Source of the DNA: HGM04593 sp045588345
GTDB lineage: Bacteria > Bacteroidota > Bacteroidia > Bacteroidales > Bacteroidaceae
DNA length: 58,073 nt
Direction: 5' to 3'
Assembly: GCA_045588345.1 (NCBI GenBank)
Contig: JAZNDZ010000103.1
Coordinates: 1 to 58,073, forward strand
Part shown: piece by piece, positions 27,327-35,749 of the stretch
Layout of the letters: each line of letters begins with the position of its first letter
Position numbering within the stretch: position 1 is the first letter of the stretch
Program-made: the position numbers and the translations under genes
Notes under the pieces: generated by a model
The model's database searches: none
The model's input: only the letters and a program-made list of their open reading frames with translations
What the model was told of the DNA's origin: nothing

Positions 27327-29942
27327 ATGCTCACCTCAAAAGAGATTAGAGAGTCTTTCAAGAAGTTCTTCGAGCAGAAGGGTCACCTCATTGTACCCTC
27401 TGCGCCAATGGTTGTCAAGGACGACCCCACACTAATGTTCACCAACGCAGGCATGAACCAGTTCAAGGATATCATTTTGGGCAACGCTCCAGCAAAGAGC
27501 AAGCGCGTAGCCGACTCGCAGAAGTGCCTTAGAGTCAGCGGAAAGCACAATGACCTTGAAGAAGTTGGACACGACACATATCACCATACGATGTTCGAGA
27601 TGCTCGGCAACTGGTCTTTCGGCGACTATTTCAAACAGGAAGCCATTGATTGGGCTTGGGAATTCTTGACAGAAGTTGTCAAGATTGACCCGAACCGCCT
27701 TTATGTTACAGTATTCGAGGGCGCTGAAAGCGAAAACCTCGGGCGCGACAATGAAGCCGCGGCAATATGGGAGAAACATCTTCCCGCCGAAAGAATTCTT
27801 AACGGCAACCTCAAAGACAACTTTTGGGAGATGGGTGACACAGGACCATGCGGCCCTTGTAGCGAGATACATGTTGACCTGCGCAACGACGAAGAGCGTG
27901 CAGCAGTGCCCGGTCGCGACCTTGTAAACGGTTCACATCCCCAAGTCATTGAGATATGGAACCTTGTATTCATGCAGTACAACCGCATGGCCGACGGTCA
28001 TCTTGAAGAACTCCCTGCAAAGGTTATTGACACCGGCATGGGCTTTGAGCGTCTATGTATGGCACTTCAGGGCAAGCGCTCAAATTACGACACCGACGTG
28101 TTCCAGCCAATAATCAAGAGTATCGGCGATATTTCGGGCAAGAAGTACGGCGACAACGAGCAGACCGATATAGCGATGCGTGTTATTGCTGACCACATAC
28201 GCACAATTTCATTCTCAATCACAGACGGCCAGTTGCCCTCGAATGCAAAGGCCGGTTACGTAATTCGCCGCATTCTTCGCCGTGCAGTACGCTACGGTTA
28301 CACATTCCTTGAGCAAAAGCAGGCATTCATGTACAAACTTGTTCCTACGCTTATTGAGAACATGGGCGATGCATACCCTGAACTGAAGCAACAGCAGGAA
28401 CTTGTCACAAAAGTCATCAAGGAGGAAGAAGAATCATTCCTTCGCACCCTTGCCACAGGCATACAGATGCTTGACAAGATTATGTCAGCAACAAAAAATG
28501 CAGGCAAGAGCGAAATCAGCGGCGTAGAGGCTTTCACTTTGTACGACACATACGGATTCCCCATTGACCTCACACAGCTCATTCTGCGCGAGAACGGGCT
28601 CGAAGCAAACATGGCACAGTTCGACGAAGAGATGCTCAAGCAGAAAACCCGTGCACGCAATGCGGCTGCAGTTGAGAACGGTGACTGGGTTACCGTAAAC
28701 GAAGGTGAGAGCACATTTGTAGGTTATGACAACACCGAGTACAACACAACAATTCTGCGTTACCGCCAGACCAAACAGAAAAACCAGACACTCTACCAGA
28801 TTGTGCTTAAGGACACACCATTCTATGCAGAGAGCGGAGGTCAGGTAGGCGACACCGGTTACCTTGTTTACGGCGACGAGCGAATTGAGATTATTGACAC
28901 AAAAAAGGAGAACAACCTCCCGATACACATAACAAAGCAACTCCCGTCAGACCCTTCTGCAACGTTCAGCGCAGAGGTCAACAAGAGCAAACGTGCAGCA
29001 TGTGCAGCCAACCACTCATGTACTCACCTGCTTGACCAGGCTCTGCGTCAGGTTCTTGGCACACATGTCGAGCAGAAAGGCTCGCTTGTAACACCCGACT
29101 CAATACGTTTTGACTTCTCACATTTCCAGAAGGTAACAGACGAGGAGATTGAGCAGGTTGAGCGCATCGTCAACGCTCGCATACGTGAGAACATCCCCCT
29201 TACCGACCACCGCAACATCCCCATTGAGGAAGCCAAGAAACTTGGTGCCATTGCCCTGTTCGGTGAAAAATACGGCGACCATGTACGTGTAGTGCAATTC
29301 GGTTCCTCAATAGAATTCTGCGGCGGTACACACGTGGCATCAACCGGCAACATCGGGATGGTAAGAATTATAAGCGAGAGTTCCGTTGCAGCAGGAGTGC
29401 GCCGCATTGAAGCAATAACCGGTGAGGCATTGGAGAACCATCTATACAAATTGCAGACCTTGATGAAAGAGATTCATGCACTCTTCAACAATGTGCCCAA
29501 CCTCAAGGCAACAATTGCAAAATCAATAGCCGAGAATGCCGAACTCAAGAAAGAAATTGAGGAATACACAAAAGAAAAGGCAGCTATGATGAAGAACGAA
29601 TTGCTCAAGGAGATAAAGGAAAAAGGCGGCATGCGTTACATAAGCGCAGTATTGCCTGCAGCCCCGGCAACGGTCAAGGACATCGTGTTCATGCTACGCC
29701 AAGAGCAACCCGAGAACCTGTTTGTTGTAGTCGGCAGCATTTATAACGAAAAGCCGCAACTGACCATTTCTGCCAGCAACGACCTTGTTGAGCGCGGCAT
29801 CAATGCAGGCAAGATTGTCGGACAGGCAGCACGCGAGATGCAAGGCGGCGGCGGCGGACAGGCCCACTTCGCCCAGGCTGGTGGCAAGAACCCCGAAGGC
29901 TTGAAAGCAGCAATCAACAAAGTCTTTGAGATTATTGGGTAA
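27327..29942 (+). CDS. alaS: Alanyl-tRNA synthetase
   Basis: Charges tRNA-Ala with alanine and clears mischarged Ser or Gly. 871 residues, family length. Aminoacylation domain: FFEQKGHLIVPSAPMV, FTNAGMNQFKDIILG, then TYHHTMFEMLGNWSFGDYFK. Editing domain: zinc ligands in NHSCTHLLDQAL and in CGGTHVASTGNIG. C-terminal DHHA1-type domain with GGGGGQAHFAQAGGKNPEGL. Everything looks intact. It is a single-gene unit closed by the hairpin at 29968-30031. Confidence 0.98.
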   Translation: MLTSKEIRESFKKFFEQKGHLIVPSAPMVVKDDPTLMFTNAGMNQFKDIILGNAPAKSKRVADSQKCLRVSGKHNDLEEVGHDTYHHTMFEMLGNWSFGDYFKQEAIDWAWEFLTEVVKIDPNRLYVTVFEGAESENLGRDNEAAAIWEKHLPAERILNGNLKDNFWEMGDTGPCGPCSEIHVDLRNDEERAAVPGRDLVNGSHPQVIEIWNLVFMQYNRMADGHLEELPAKVIDTGMGFERLCMALQGKRSNYDTDVFQPIIKSIGDISGKKYGDNEQTDIAMRVIADHIRTISFSITDGQLPSNAKAGYVIRRILRRAVRYGYTFLEQKQAFMYKLVPTLIENMGDAYPELKQQQELVTKVIKEEEESFLRTLATGIQMLDKIMSATKNAGKSEISGVEAFTLYDTYGFPIDLTQLILRENGLEANMAQFDEEMLKQKTRARNAAAVENGDWVTVNEGESTFVGYDNTEYNTTILRYRQTKQKNQTLYQIVLKDTPFYAESGGQVGDTGYLVYGDERIEIIDTKKENNLPIHITKQLPSDPSATFSAEVNKSKRAACAANHSCTHLLDQALRQVLGTHVEQKGSLVTPDSIRFDFSHFQKVTDEEIEQVERIVNARIRENIPLTDHRNIPIEEAKKLGAIALFGEKYGDHVRVVQFGSSIEFCGGTHVASTGNIGMVRIISESSVAAGVRRIEAITGEALENHLYKLQTLMKEIHALFNNVPNLKATIAKSIAENAELKKEIEEYTKEKAAMMKNELLKEIKEKGGMRYISAVLPAAPATVKDIVFMLRQEQPENLFVVVGSIYNEKPQLTISASNDLVERGINAGKIVGQAAREMQGGGGGQAHFAQAGGKNPEGLKAAINKVFEIIG

Positions 29943-29967
29943 CATGCCCATACAATAACATATTATA

Positions 29968-30031
29968 GCCCGGTTCCTATCCGTCGCGCAAACAATAGAA
30001 TGACGGAATAAGAGCCGGGCCATTGTTTTTT
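29968..30031 (+). terminator. Two-step hairpin terminator of alaS
   Basis: GCCCGG (29968-29973) pairs with CCGGGC (30015-30020), and CCGTC (29981-29985) pairs with GACGG (30002-30006) inside it; a T-rich run (TTGTTTTTTAT) follows. Confidence 0.75.
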
Positions 30032-30082
30032 ATCCACAATAAGCAAAAATCATTGAATACTAATAAAAAAAACCTCATATCC

Positions 30083-30484
30083 ATGAGAAAGACATTGTTA
30101 ATCATTGTATCAATCCTTATGCTCACCGCATGCGGAGAACTGAAGAAAGAAGCAACCCGCAAACAGTTGGCATTAGGGTCCAAGATAGCAAACCTGACAC
30201 TGAAAGGAAAGATAATAGACACAGGAATCGTATGCGAGGGTTGCGAATTCAAGGACGACAATCTCACCTACTATTACACCCTTGATGAAAAAACAATTTC
30301 AATAGAATCATTGAAAGAGACAGAGGAACTTCTTATTGAAGGTCACAAGGAAGAATTAAAACAGATAGTCATCGGCAATGATTTCTTCAAACAATTAGGA
30401 GAATTAGAGGGCACGGTAACGTTTCATTACACCGGCAACATAAGCGGAGAAAATATTGTCATCACACTCAACGTGCCCAATTGA
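30083..30484 (+). CDS. Small hypothetical lipoprotein
   Basis: 133 residues from ATG 30083 (MRKTLLIIVSILMLTACGEL), a lipoprotein signal with Cys at residue 17; an earlier start at 30023 would place the terminator tail in the coding region. The mature part is rich in Lys, Glu, Ile and Leu and ends in strands (LEGTVTFHYTGNISGENIVI). I recognise no family. Bases are more A-rich than in alaS. Its last 17 bases overlap the end of the convergent helicase gene. Confidence 0.78.
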   Translation: MRKTLLIIVSILMLTACGELKKEATRKQLALGSKIANLTLKGKIIDTGIVCEGCEFKDDNLTYYYTLDEKTISIESLKETEELLIEGHKEELKQIVIGNDFFKQLGELEGTVTFHYTGNISGENIVITLNVPN

Positions 30485-31898
30485 CAAGATACAGTTTTTC
30501 ACTCGCGCGTGTAAATGCCGTATATAGCCAACGGTAATAATCGGCAGTCATCATCTCATTGGTCACATATCCTTGGTCAAGAAAAACATGTCTCCATTGA
30601 CCGCCCTGTGCCTTGTGACATGTGACCGCATATCCATACTTCACCTGCAAGGCATTATAATAGGGATTCTTGCGGATTTCTTCCATACGTTTACGCTTTG
30701 AACGAATTTCGGGATAATCCTCCCAAACAGCAGCAAAAAGGCGTTCATTTTCCTCACGCGTGAGCGAAGGGGATTCGCTATGCAATGTATCAAGCATAAT
30801 CATCACATCAAGTTCGCAATCCTCATAATCCACAAAAGATAGGGTAACCTCAGCAAACCTGAAGCCGTACATTTCCTCAGCAGCACCCACCCGCAGGATT
30901 TCCGCAGCATCGCCATTTGCAATGAATTCAATCTTATCGAGCAGGCTCTTGTCTTCTTTGGCAAGCACCTCGCGCCAATAATAATTGTTCTTCACAACCA
31001 TAAGCATATCCCCCCTGTTAAGTTCCTCCTCACGATAAAGGATACGGCGGCGTATCCCCTCATTATACACATTCGCACGTTTATTGGAGCGGCACAGCAC
31101 TATGGTGTCCTCAACACCCACAGAAGAGTAACTCCCCTCAATAGCCTCTATCAGTTCATCGCCCGAGACAGAACAGACATCGGCAAAACCCTGTAATTTG
31201 ACATTCGGGAGGAAACCATTTCGACCACTTCGTATAATGTCACGCAACATTGTTGCGTTAAAAAGAATTCCAGAGCCGTCGAGTTGACGCATGACCTGTG
31301 TCAGTTCAACCTCATCAACCGTGAGGAACATGGAACGCAGATATTCGGCCGAAAGAGCCGGAGAAAGCAATTCACCCACAGGCGGCAACTGCGCCGTATC
31401 GCCTAAAAGCATCATAGAACAACCACGTCCCGAGTACACAAACTCGATAAGGTCATCAAGCAATGCACCCGTACCGAAATTAGAGCCGCCCTCATTTGCA
31501 ATCATTGAGGCCTCGTCTACAATAAACAGGGTATTCACAGCCCTGTTTTCCATCAGCATGAACTGCGAGCCGTCAAGTATCGATTTCTGTCTATATATCC
31601 ATTTGTGTATTGTAAATGCAGCCTTTCCCGAATAGGATGAAAACACTTTTGCAGCCCTGCCTGTAGGTGCCAACAGCACACACTGCCGTTCAAGTTGGGC
31701 CATGGTCTTCACAAGAGCCGACACAAGTGTAGTCTTGCCCGTCCCCGCATAGCCACAAAGCAGAAAGACCTTTCTATCATCGGCAGAAAGTATAAAATCC
31801 GATATTTTTTCTAAGGAATTTTCCTGTTGAGCAGTTGGATTGAAAGGAAAATTTGATTTAATTTGTGATGTTAAATACTTATTTATCACTTTTACCAA
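30468..31898 (-). CDS. RecD-like superfamily 1 DNA helicase
   Basis: 476 residues. Walker A GYAGTGKTTLVSAL (about 50), APTGRAAKVFSSYSGKAAFT (motif Ia-like), Walker B TLFIVDEASM, MLLGDTAQLPPVGE (motif III), and the C-terminal UvrD_C_2 module YAVTCHKAQGGQW with YTAFTRASEKLYLV. These match short AAA_30/RecD2-type ATP-dependent 5'-3' helicases without the long N-terminal domain of RecD2 (about 740 residues), so this is a compact version. It is convergent with the small lipoprotein gene and divergent from the pilin-like gene. Confidence 0.92.
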   Translation of the reverse strand: MVKVINKYLTSQIKSNFPFNPTAQQENSLEKISDFILSADDRKVFLLCGYAGTGKTTLVSALVKTMAQLERQCVLLAPTGRAAKVFSSYSGKAAFTIHKWIYRQKSILDGSQFMLMENRAVNTLFIVDEASMIANEGGSNFGTGALLDDLIEFVYSGRGCSMMLLGDTAQLPPVGELLSPALSAEYLRSMFLTVDEVELTQVMRQLDGSGILFNATMLRDIIRSGRNGFLPNVKLQGFADVCSVSGDELIEAIEGSYSSVGVEDTIVLCRSNKRANVYNEGIRRRILYREEELNRGDMLMVVKNNYYWREVLAKEDKSLLDKIEFIANGDAAEILRVGAAEEMYGFRFAEVTLSFVDYEDCELDVMIMLDTLHSESPSLTREENERLFAAVWEDYPEIRSKRKRMEEIRKNPYYNALQVKYGYAVTCHKAQGGQWRHVFLDQGYVTNEMMTADYYRWLYTAFTRASEKLYLVNWAR

Positions 31899-31919
31899 TA
31901 AAAATATGTATATAAAAAC

Positions 31920-31961
31920 GTATTTTCGTTTTTATTTCTTATTTTTGCGACACGAAAATAC
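31920..31961. repeat. Inverted repeat flanking a promoter -7 box
   Basis: GTATTTTCGT (31920-31929) and ACGAAAATAC (31952-31961) are perfect 10-base inverted copies, 22 bases apart, and bracket the -7 box at 31940-31947. The left copy is itself within AAAACG-TATTTT-CGTTTT. It could be an operator for either divergent gene. Confidence 0.6.
31940..31947 (+). promoter_or_regulatory. Probable -7 element for the pilin-like operon
   Basis: TATTTTTG matches TAnnTTTG, 35 bases upstream of ATG 31983. No good -33 TTTG at the expected spacing, consistent with a promoter needing an activator, though that is inference. Confidence 0.5.
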
Positions 31962-31982
31962 ATAATAAAAAAATACATAGCA

Positions 31983-32867
31983 ATGAAAAATGTACAAAAA
32001 ATCACCCTATCGGCTATTTTGCTTATTGTAATTGCCGGGTTAATTTACATTTGCGTATACAGCATCCTTAACCCCATCAACTTCAAAAGTGCAAGAGAAG
32101 GCAGAGAAAAATTTGTTATTGAGCGCCTTGTAGACATCAAGAAGGCACAAGAGGAGTACTATTCTCAGAACAACAGATATGCCGATGATTTCGAGACCCT
32201 TATCGACTTTGTAAAGAACGGTCGTATGGGTATTGTAAAGAAGACTTATGAGCTCAGCGATGAGCAGCAGGCTTATCTTCTGAACTATGTAAACGAGAGC
32301 ATCAAGAAGGACAACAAGAAAAAGAGAAAAAGCGAACAGCTTGAAGAACTCCACAACCTCACAACAAATCAGGCCGATTCAGTTTTCCTGACAATCTTTG
32401 CCAAGGCAAACGAAACAAACGACTGGAAAACTTTTGATGAAATAGAGAAGAAGAAGAGTCCGCACCAGACACTTTCACTCAAGGAGTTCAACCGTGACAC
32501 AACATGGATTAACATTGTTGACACATTGTTCAAGAAGCCCAACTTCTCAGCCGATTCTCTCCAGTTCGTTCCATTCGGTGATGGCGAGATGTTTGTTATG
32601 GAGTCAAACGGCAGAACAGGTACCGGTGCCCTTTTTGAAGCTTATGCAGATACAAGAATCTATCTTGATGGAATTAATCAGCAAGAACTCGACAACTATC
32701 TTCTTGACGTGAAGAAAAACAACCGTCCTGTAAGAAAAGAGTACCACAAGGATGCTGAGGGCAACACATTGCGTGACACCAACGGCAAAGAGATTTTTGA
32801 TGTAATCCCCTGTTTAAAGATTGGTGACAAGAGAGTTCCTAACAAAAACATAGGAAACTGGGAATAA
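31983..32867 (+). CDS. Pilin-like single-pass membrane protein, uncharacterised
   Basis: 294 residues. A hydrophobic helix at about 7-30 (ITLSAILLIVIAGLIYICVY) runs into an amphipathic helix and KKAQEEYYSQNNRYADDF, a pattern very like the N-terminal region of type IV pilins and pseudopilins (helix, then the AqxxYyxxnGrYp-like segment). There is no prepilin peptidase site (no GFTLIE), so it would stay membrane-anchored. The rest is a soluble domain, probably outside the inner membrane, with many Lys and Glu. It is followed after 4 bases by the DUF3822 gene and then rsmD. Function unknown; the pilin resemblance is my reading of the sequence. Confidence 0.8.
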   Translation: MKNVQKITLSAILLIVIAGLIYICVYSILNPINFKSAREGREKFVIERLVDIKKAQEEYYSQNNRYADDFETLIDFVKNGRMGIVKKTYELSDEQQAYLLNYVNESIKKDNKKKRKSEQLEELHNLTTNQADSVFLTIFAKANETNDWKTFDEIEKKKSPHQTLSLKEFNRDTTWINIVDTLFKKPNFSADSLQFVPFGDGEMFVMESNGRTGTGALFEAYADTRIYLDGINQQELDNYLLDVKKNNRPVRKEYHKDAEGNTLRDTNGKEIFDVIPCLKIGDKRVPNKNIGNWE

Positions 32868-32871
32868 TTCC

Positions 32872-33675
32872 ATGAACATGGATAACACAACAAAAAAAAC
32901 ATTATCCATTCGTATCAGTACGAATGGATTTTGTTTTTGCACCTATAAAAAGGACACCCCCGGTTCCCTGCAGTACACTTTCAGCCCCATTGACGAGGAT
33001 ACCAGTCTTGAGGTCAACCTTAAAAGAGCCATAGAGGGATGCAAACTCATAACAAGCGGAACAGAGTGGGAAATCAAAGCCATAATAGAGACAGCCGAAT
33101 ACACCGCTATCCCTGCAGAATTTGACAACAGACAGGACTATAAGCAATTCTACCGCAGTTGTTTCCCCAAAAGCGACATTAATGTAGAAATAATGTCAAA
33201 CAGGCTCACAGTCCAGGGGATGACAATGATTTTTGCTGTAGAAAGAGGCATATACGACATTCTGCAAAGCCTTGGAGATGTTACATACTATACCCCGGCA
33301 AGTATACTTATGGGATACATCACACAAAGCAACATTCCAGAGGAGAACTACATGTTCGCATACATGCACAAAGGTCTTTTGCTATTCATCCCCGTGAAAG
33401 AAGGCAAAATCGGAGTCTCAGGCTGTTTCAGGAACAATGGAGGCGAGAATCATCTGTTTTATCTGCTCAGCATTTGGAACGAGCAGGGGTTCTCACAGAC
33501 CGATGATACACTTTACCTATGCGGTGACAAGCAGATAGAAGAGTCACAACTATTTATTTCACGTTTCATAAAGAATCTGAAACGAGTAAACCCCAGCGAG
33601 CAATTCCGTGCGAGTTTGCTGAACAGACTGAAAGAGATACCATTTGACCTACAGGCGTTAATACTATGCGAGTAA
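32872..33675 (+). CDS. DUF3822 family protein
   Basis: 267 residues, no signal peptide or membrane segment. The layout (LSIRISTNGFCFCTYKKD at the start; a middle with TVQGMTMIFAVERGIYDILQ; then FAYMHKGLLLFIPVKEGKIG) matches the Bacteroidetes-specific family DUF3822 as I know it. The repeated beta-beta-beta-alpha pattern is reminiscent of actin-like ATPases such as PilM/FtsA, but no ATP-binding motif is evident and that likeness is unverified. It begins 4 bases after the pilin-like gene and overlaps rsmD by 10 bases, so the three are one transcript. Confidence 0.8.
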   Translation: MNMDNTTKKTLSIRISTNGFCFCTYKKDTPGSLQYTFSPIDEDTSLEVNLKRAIEGCKLITSGTEWEIKAIIETAEYTAIPAEFDNRQDYKQFYRSCFPKSDINVEIMSNRLTVQGMTMIFAVERGIYDILQSLGDVTYYTPASILMGYITQSNIPEENYMFAYMHKGLLLFIPVKEGKIGVSGCFRNNGGENHLFYLLSIWNEQGFSQTDDTLYLCGDKQIEESQLFISRFIKNLKRVNPSEQFRASLLNRLKEIPFDLQALILCE

Positions 33676-34211
33676 TCAGCGGTAAATACAAAGGCCGTCA
33701 TTTTGATGTGCCACGCAATTTCAAAGCAAGGCCGACAACCGACTTTGCCAAAGAGAACCTATTCAATATTCTCAACAACATCATTGATTTTGAGGAAACA
33801 ACAGCACTCGACCTATTTTCGGGCACAGGCAGCATCAGCCTGGAACTTCTTTCAAGAGGCTGCAAAGAAGTGACATCGGTTGAAATGGACTCGTTGCACT
33901 TTGCCCACCTGAAGAAATGCGCCGGCACTCTGCAAGACAGCAACTGGCGCATAATACGAGACGACGTTTTCCGTTTCATACGCCGTTGCAGCAGCAATTA
34001 CCGCCTAATTTTTGCCGACCCACCATACGCACTGAAGGAACTGAAGGAGATACCGGAACTGATACTCGCCAGCAACATGCTCTGTGAAGATGGAATACTT
34101 GTGTTTGAGCATGGAAAGGATTACAGCTTCACAGAACACCCCAATTTCATGAGGCATGTAGCATACGGCAGCGTAAACTTCACATTCTTCAGCAAAAGCG
34201 CACAGCAATAA
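33666..34211 (+). CDS. rsmD: 16S rRNA (guanine966-N2)-methyltransferase
   Basis: Methylates G966 of 16S rRNA using S-adenosylmethionine. 181 residues. Starts MRVISGKYKGRHFDVPRNFK followed by ARPTTDFAKENLFNIL, the RsmD head; SAM-binding motif ALDLFSGTGSISLELLSRG; catalytic DPPY in LIFADPPYALKEL. Complete. It overlaps the DUF3822 gene by 10 bases and is convergent with the cardiolipin synthase gene, 8 bases away. Confidence 0.95.
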   Translation: MRVISGKYKGRHFDVPRNFKARPTTDFAKENLFNILNNIIDFEETTALDLFSGTGSISLELLSRGCKEVTSVEMDSLHFAHLKKCAGTLQDSNWRIIRDDVFRFIRRCSSNYRLIFADPPYALKELKEIPELILASNMLCEDGILVFEHGKDYSFTEHPNFMRHVAYGSVNFTFFSKSAQQ

Positions 34212-34219
34212 TGAATCAA

Positions 34220-35653
34220 TTACAGCAAAGGAGAGAATAGGCGCGCCACAGATTCCTTACAGCGTTCAATGAAAGAGCGCTCAGCAATGAAGCCATTGAG
34301 CGTTAGAAGCCTGCACGATTTTGCATCCTCAGCGAAGTCATCCTTAAGCCTTTGCGCAACCTCTTTACCATACACAAAGGCTGAAACCTCAAAATTATAG
34401 TAGAAACTGCGGAAATCGAGATTTACCGAGCCCACAGACGAAAGATAATCATCGCTTACAAACGTCTTGCAGTGCAGGAAACCTCCTTCATAAAGATATA
34501 CTTTTACTCCCGCTCGCATCACCTCAGCAAGATAGGAACGGGAAGCATATCCCGCAAGCCGGCTGTCAGATTGTGCCGGAATCATCAGCCTGACATCCAC
34601 CCCCGACTGCGCAGTAGCCTTCAGCGCCTGCAAGAACACATCGTCAGGCATGAAATACGGAGTCTGCAGATACACATAACTGCGGGCAACAGATAAAGCC
34701 TTTACCATTCCGGTCATTACAGTACGAGTTTCACCCACCGGATTAGACTGCACAACCTGGACTAAAGCACTATTGTCTCCTGAAATCTGTTTAGGGAAAT
34801 AACGCTTTCCGCTGACAAAAGTACGGTTCGCAAAGAACCAGTCAACAAGGAAAGATGTCTGCAAGCCACAAGCAGCGGCACCACGCACAAGAAGCATAGT
34901 ATCTCGCCAAACACCATTTTTTACACCTTTAACGTACCTGTCAGCAATATTGCACCCGCCTACAAAGCCAACCTTACCGTCAATCACCACAACCTTTCGA
35001 TGATTGCGATAATTCACTTTATTTGTCAGCAGAGGGAAACGTACCTTCATGAACGACTCAACGTACACCCCTGCACAACGCATCTTCTCGAAAAATTCTT
35101 TGGTGACACTAAAACAGCCCACACTGTCATACATCACGCGTACCTCAACACCCTGTTTTGCTTTTGCCATAAGATGCTCGCTCACCATGCACCCGAATTC
35201 ATCATCCTCAAAGATGTAGAACTGCAAGTGAACATGCTCTTTAGCAGAATCAATCTCGTTGCATAACAATGTCGCAAATTCTTTGGTAGAGTTTATTACC
35301 TTAACCTCGGAAGCCGGCAAAAGCGATGACATGGCCGCATTGCCCAAAAAAGACCTGAGCGGGATATATTCATGTGCAATTTCCTCTTGGGTATCGTTAT
35401 TAGCGCCCAACCCATTTTTCTGTTGCAATTGCGACAAAAGCCTTCCGCTTATTATTTTTGCTCTGCGCGTGTCACGACCAAAGAAAAAGTATAGCAAGAG
35501 TCCAAGAAACGGAAGGAAAATGAAAACCAGCATCCATGCAAGTGTGTTGACAGTGGAGCGGTTCTTAAGAACCACTTTCACCATCACTGATATTGCCACA
35601 ACCAGATACACCCAGTATAGGCAGCCCATTATGGAGAAATCCTTGAACAGCAT
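34220..35653 (-). CDS. cls: Cardiolipin synthase (phospholipase D family)
   Basis: Condenses phosphatidylglycerol to cardiolipin in the inner membrane. I take ATG 35653 (MLFKDFSIMGCLYWVYLVVA), 477 residues; a start at 35629 is also possible, and the longer frame to 35725 crosses the promoter and terminator region. Two N-terminal membrane helices (about 8-30 and 38-60, LAWMLVFIFLPFLGLLLYFF) are followed by two HKD motifs: NYRNHRKVVVIDGKVGF and HCKTFVSDDYLSSVGSVNLD. This is the bacterial ClsA layout, intact. Confidence 0.94.
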   Translation of the reverse strand: MLFKDFSIMGCLYWVYLVVAISVMVKVVLKNRSTVNTLAWMLVFIFLPFLGLLLYFFFGRDTRRAKIISGRLLSQLQQKNGLGANNDTQEEIAHEYIPLRSFLGNAAMSSLLPASEVKVINSTKEFATLLCNEIDSAKEHVHLQFYIFEDDEFGCMVSEHLMAKAKQGVEVRVMYDSVGCFSVTKEFFEKMRCAGVYVESFMKVRFPLLTNKVNYRNHRKVVVIDGKVGFVGGCNIADRYVKGVKNGVWRDTMLLVRGAAACGLQTSFLVDWFFANRTFVSGKRYFPKQISGDNSALVQVVQSNPVGETRTVMTGMVKALSVARSYVYLQTPYFMPDDVFLQALKATAQSGVDVRLMIPAQSDSRLAGYASRSYLAEVMRAGVKVYLYEGGFLHCKTFVSDDYLSSVGSVNLDFRSFYYNFEVSAFVYGKEVAQRLKDDFAEDAKSCRLLTLNGFIAERSFIERCKESVARLFSPLL

Positions 35654-35671
35654 GATTTTCTGACTCTTGCG

Positions 35672-35679
35672 CGAAGATA
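35672..35679 (-). promoter_or_regulatory. Possible -7 element for cls
   Basis: Minus-strand TATCTTCG, one base from TAnnTTTG, 18 bases before ATG 35653. The -33 zone lies inside the terminator hairpin 35684-35728, so terminator and promoter overlap. Confidence 0.4.
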
Positions 35680-35683
35680 AGCA

Positions 35684-35728
35684 ATATTGCGAAAAAGAGA
35701 ACAGATTTCGTCCTCTTTTTCGCAATAT
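35684..35728 (-). terminator. Hairpin terminator after the outer-membrane receptor gene
   Basis: Sixteen bases (35684-35699) pair perfectly with 35713-35728 across a 13-base loop. The stem contains a five-A/five-T tract, as usual for a rho-independent terminator. It lies 21 bases past the stop of the minus-strand receptor gene. Confidence 0.75.
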
Positions 35729-35749
35729 AAACGTTCACGGAACATATTG

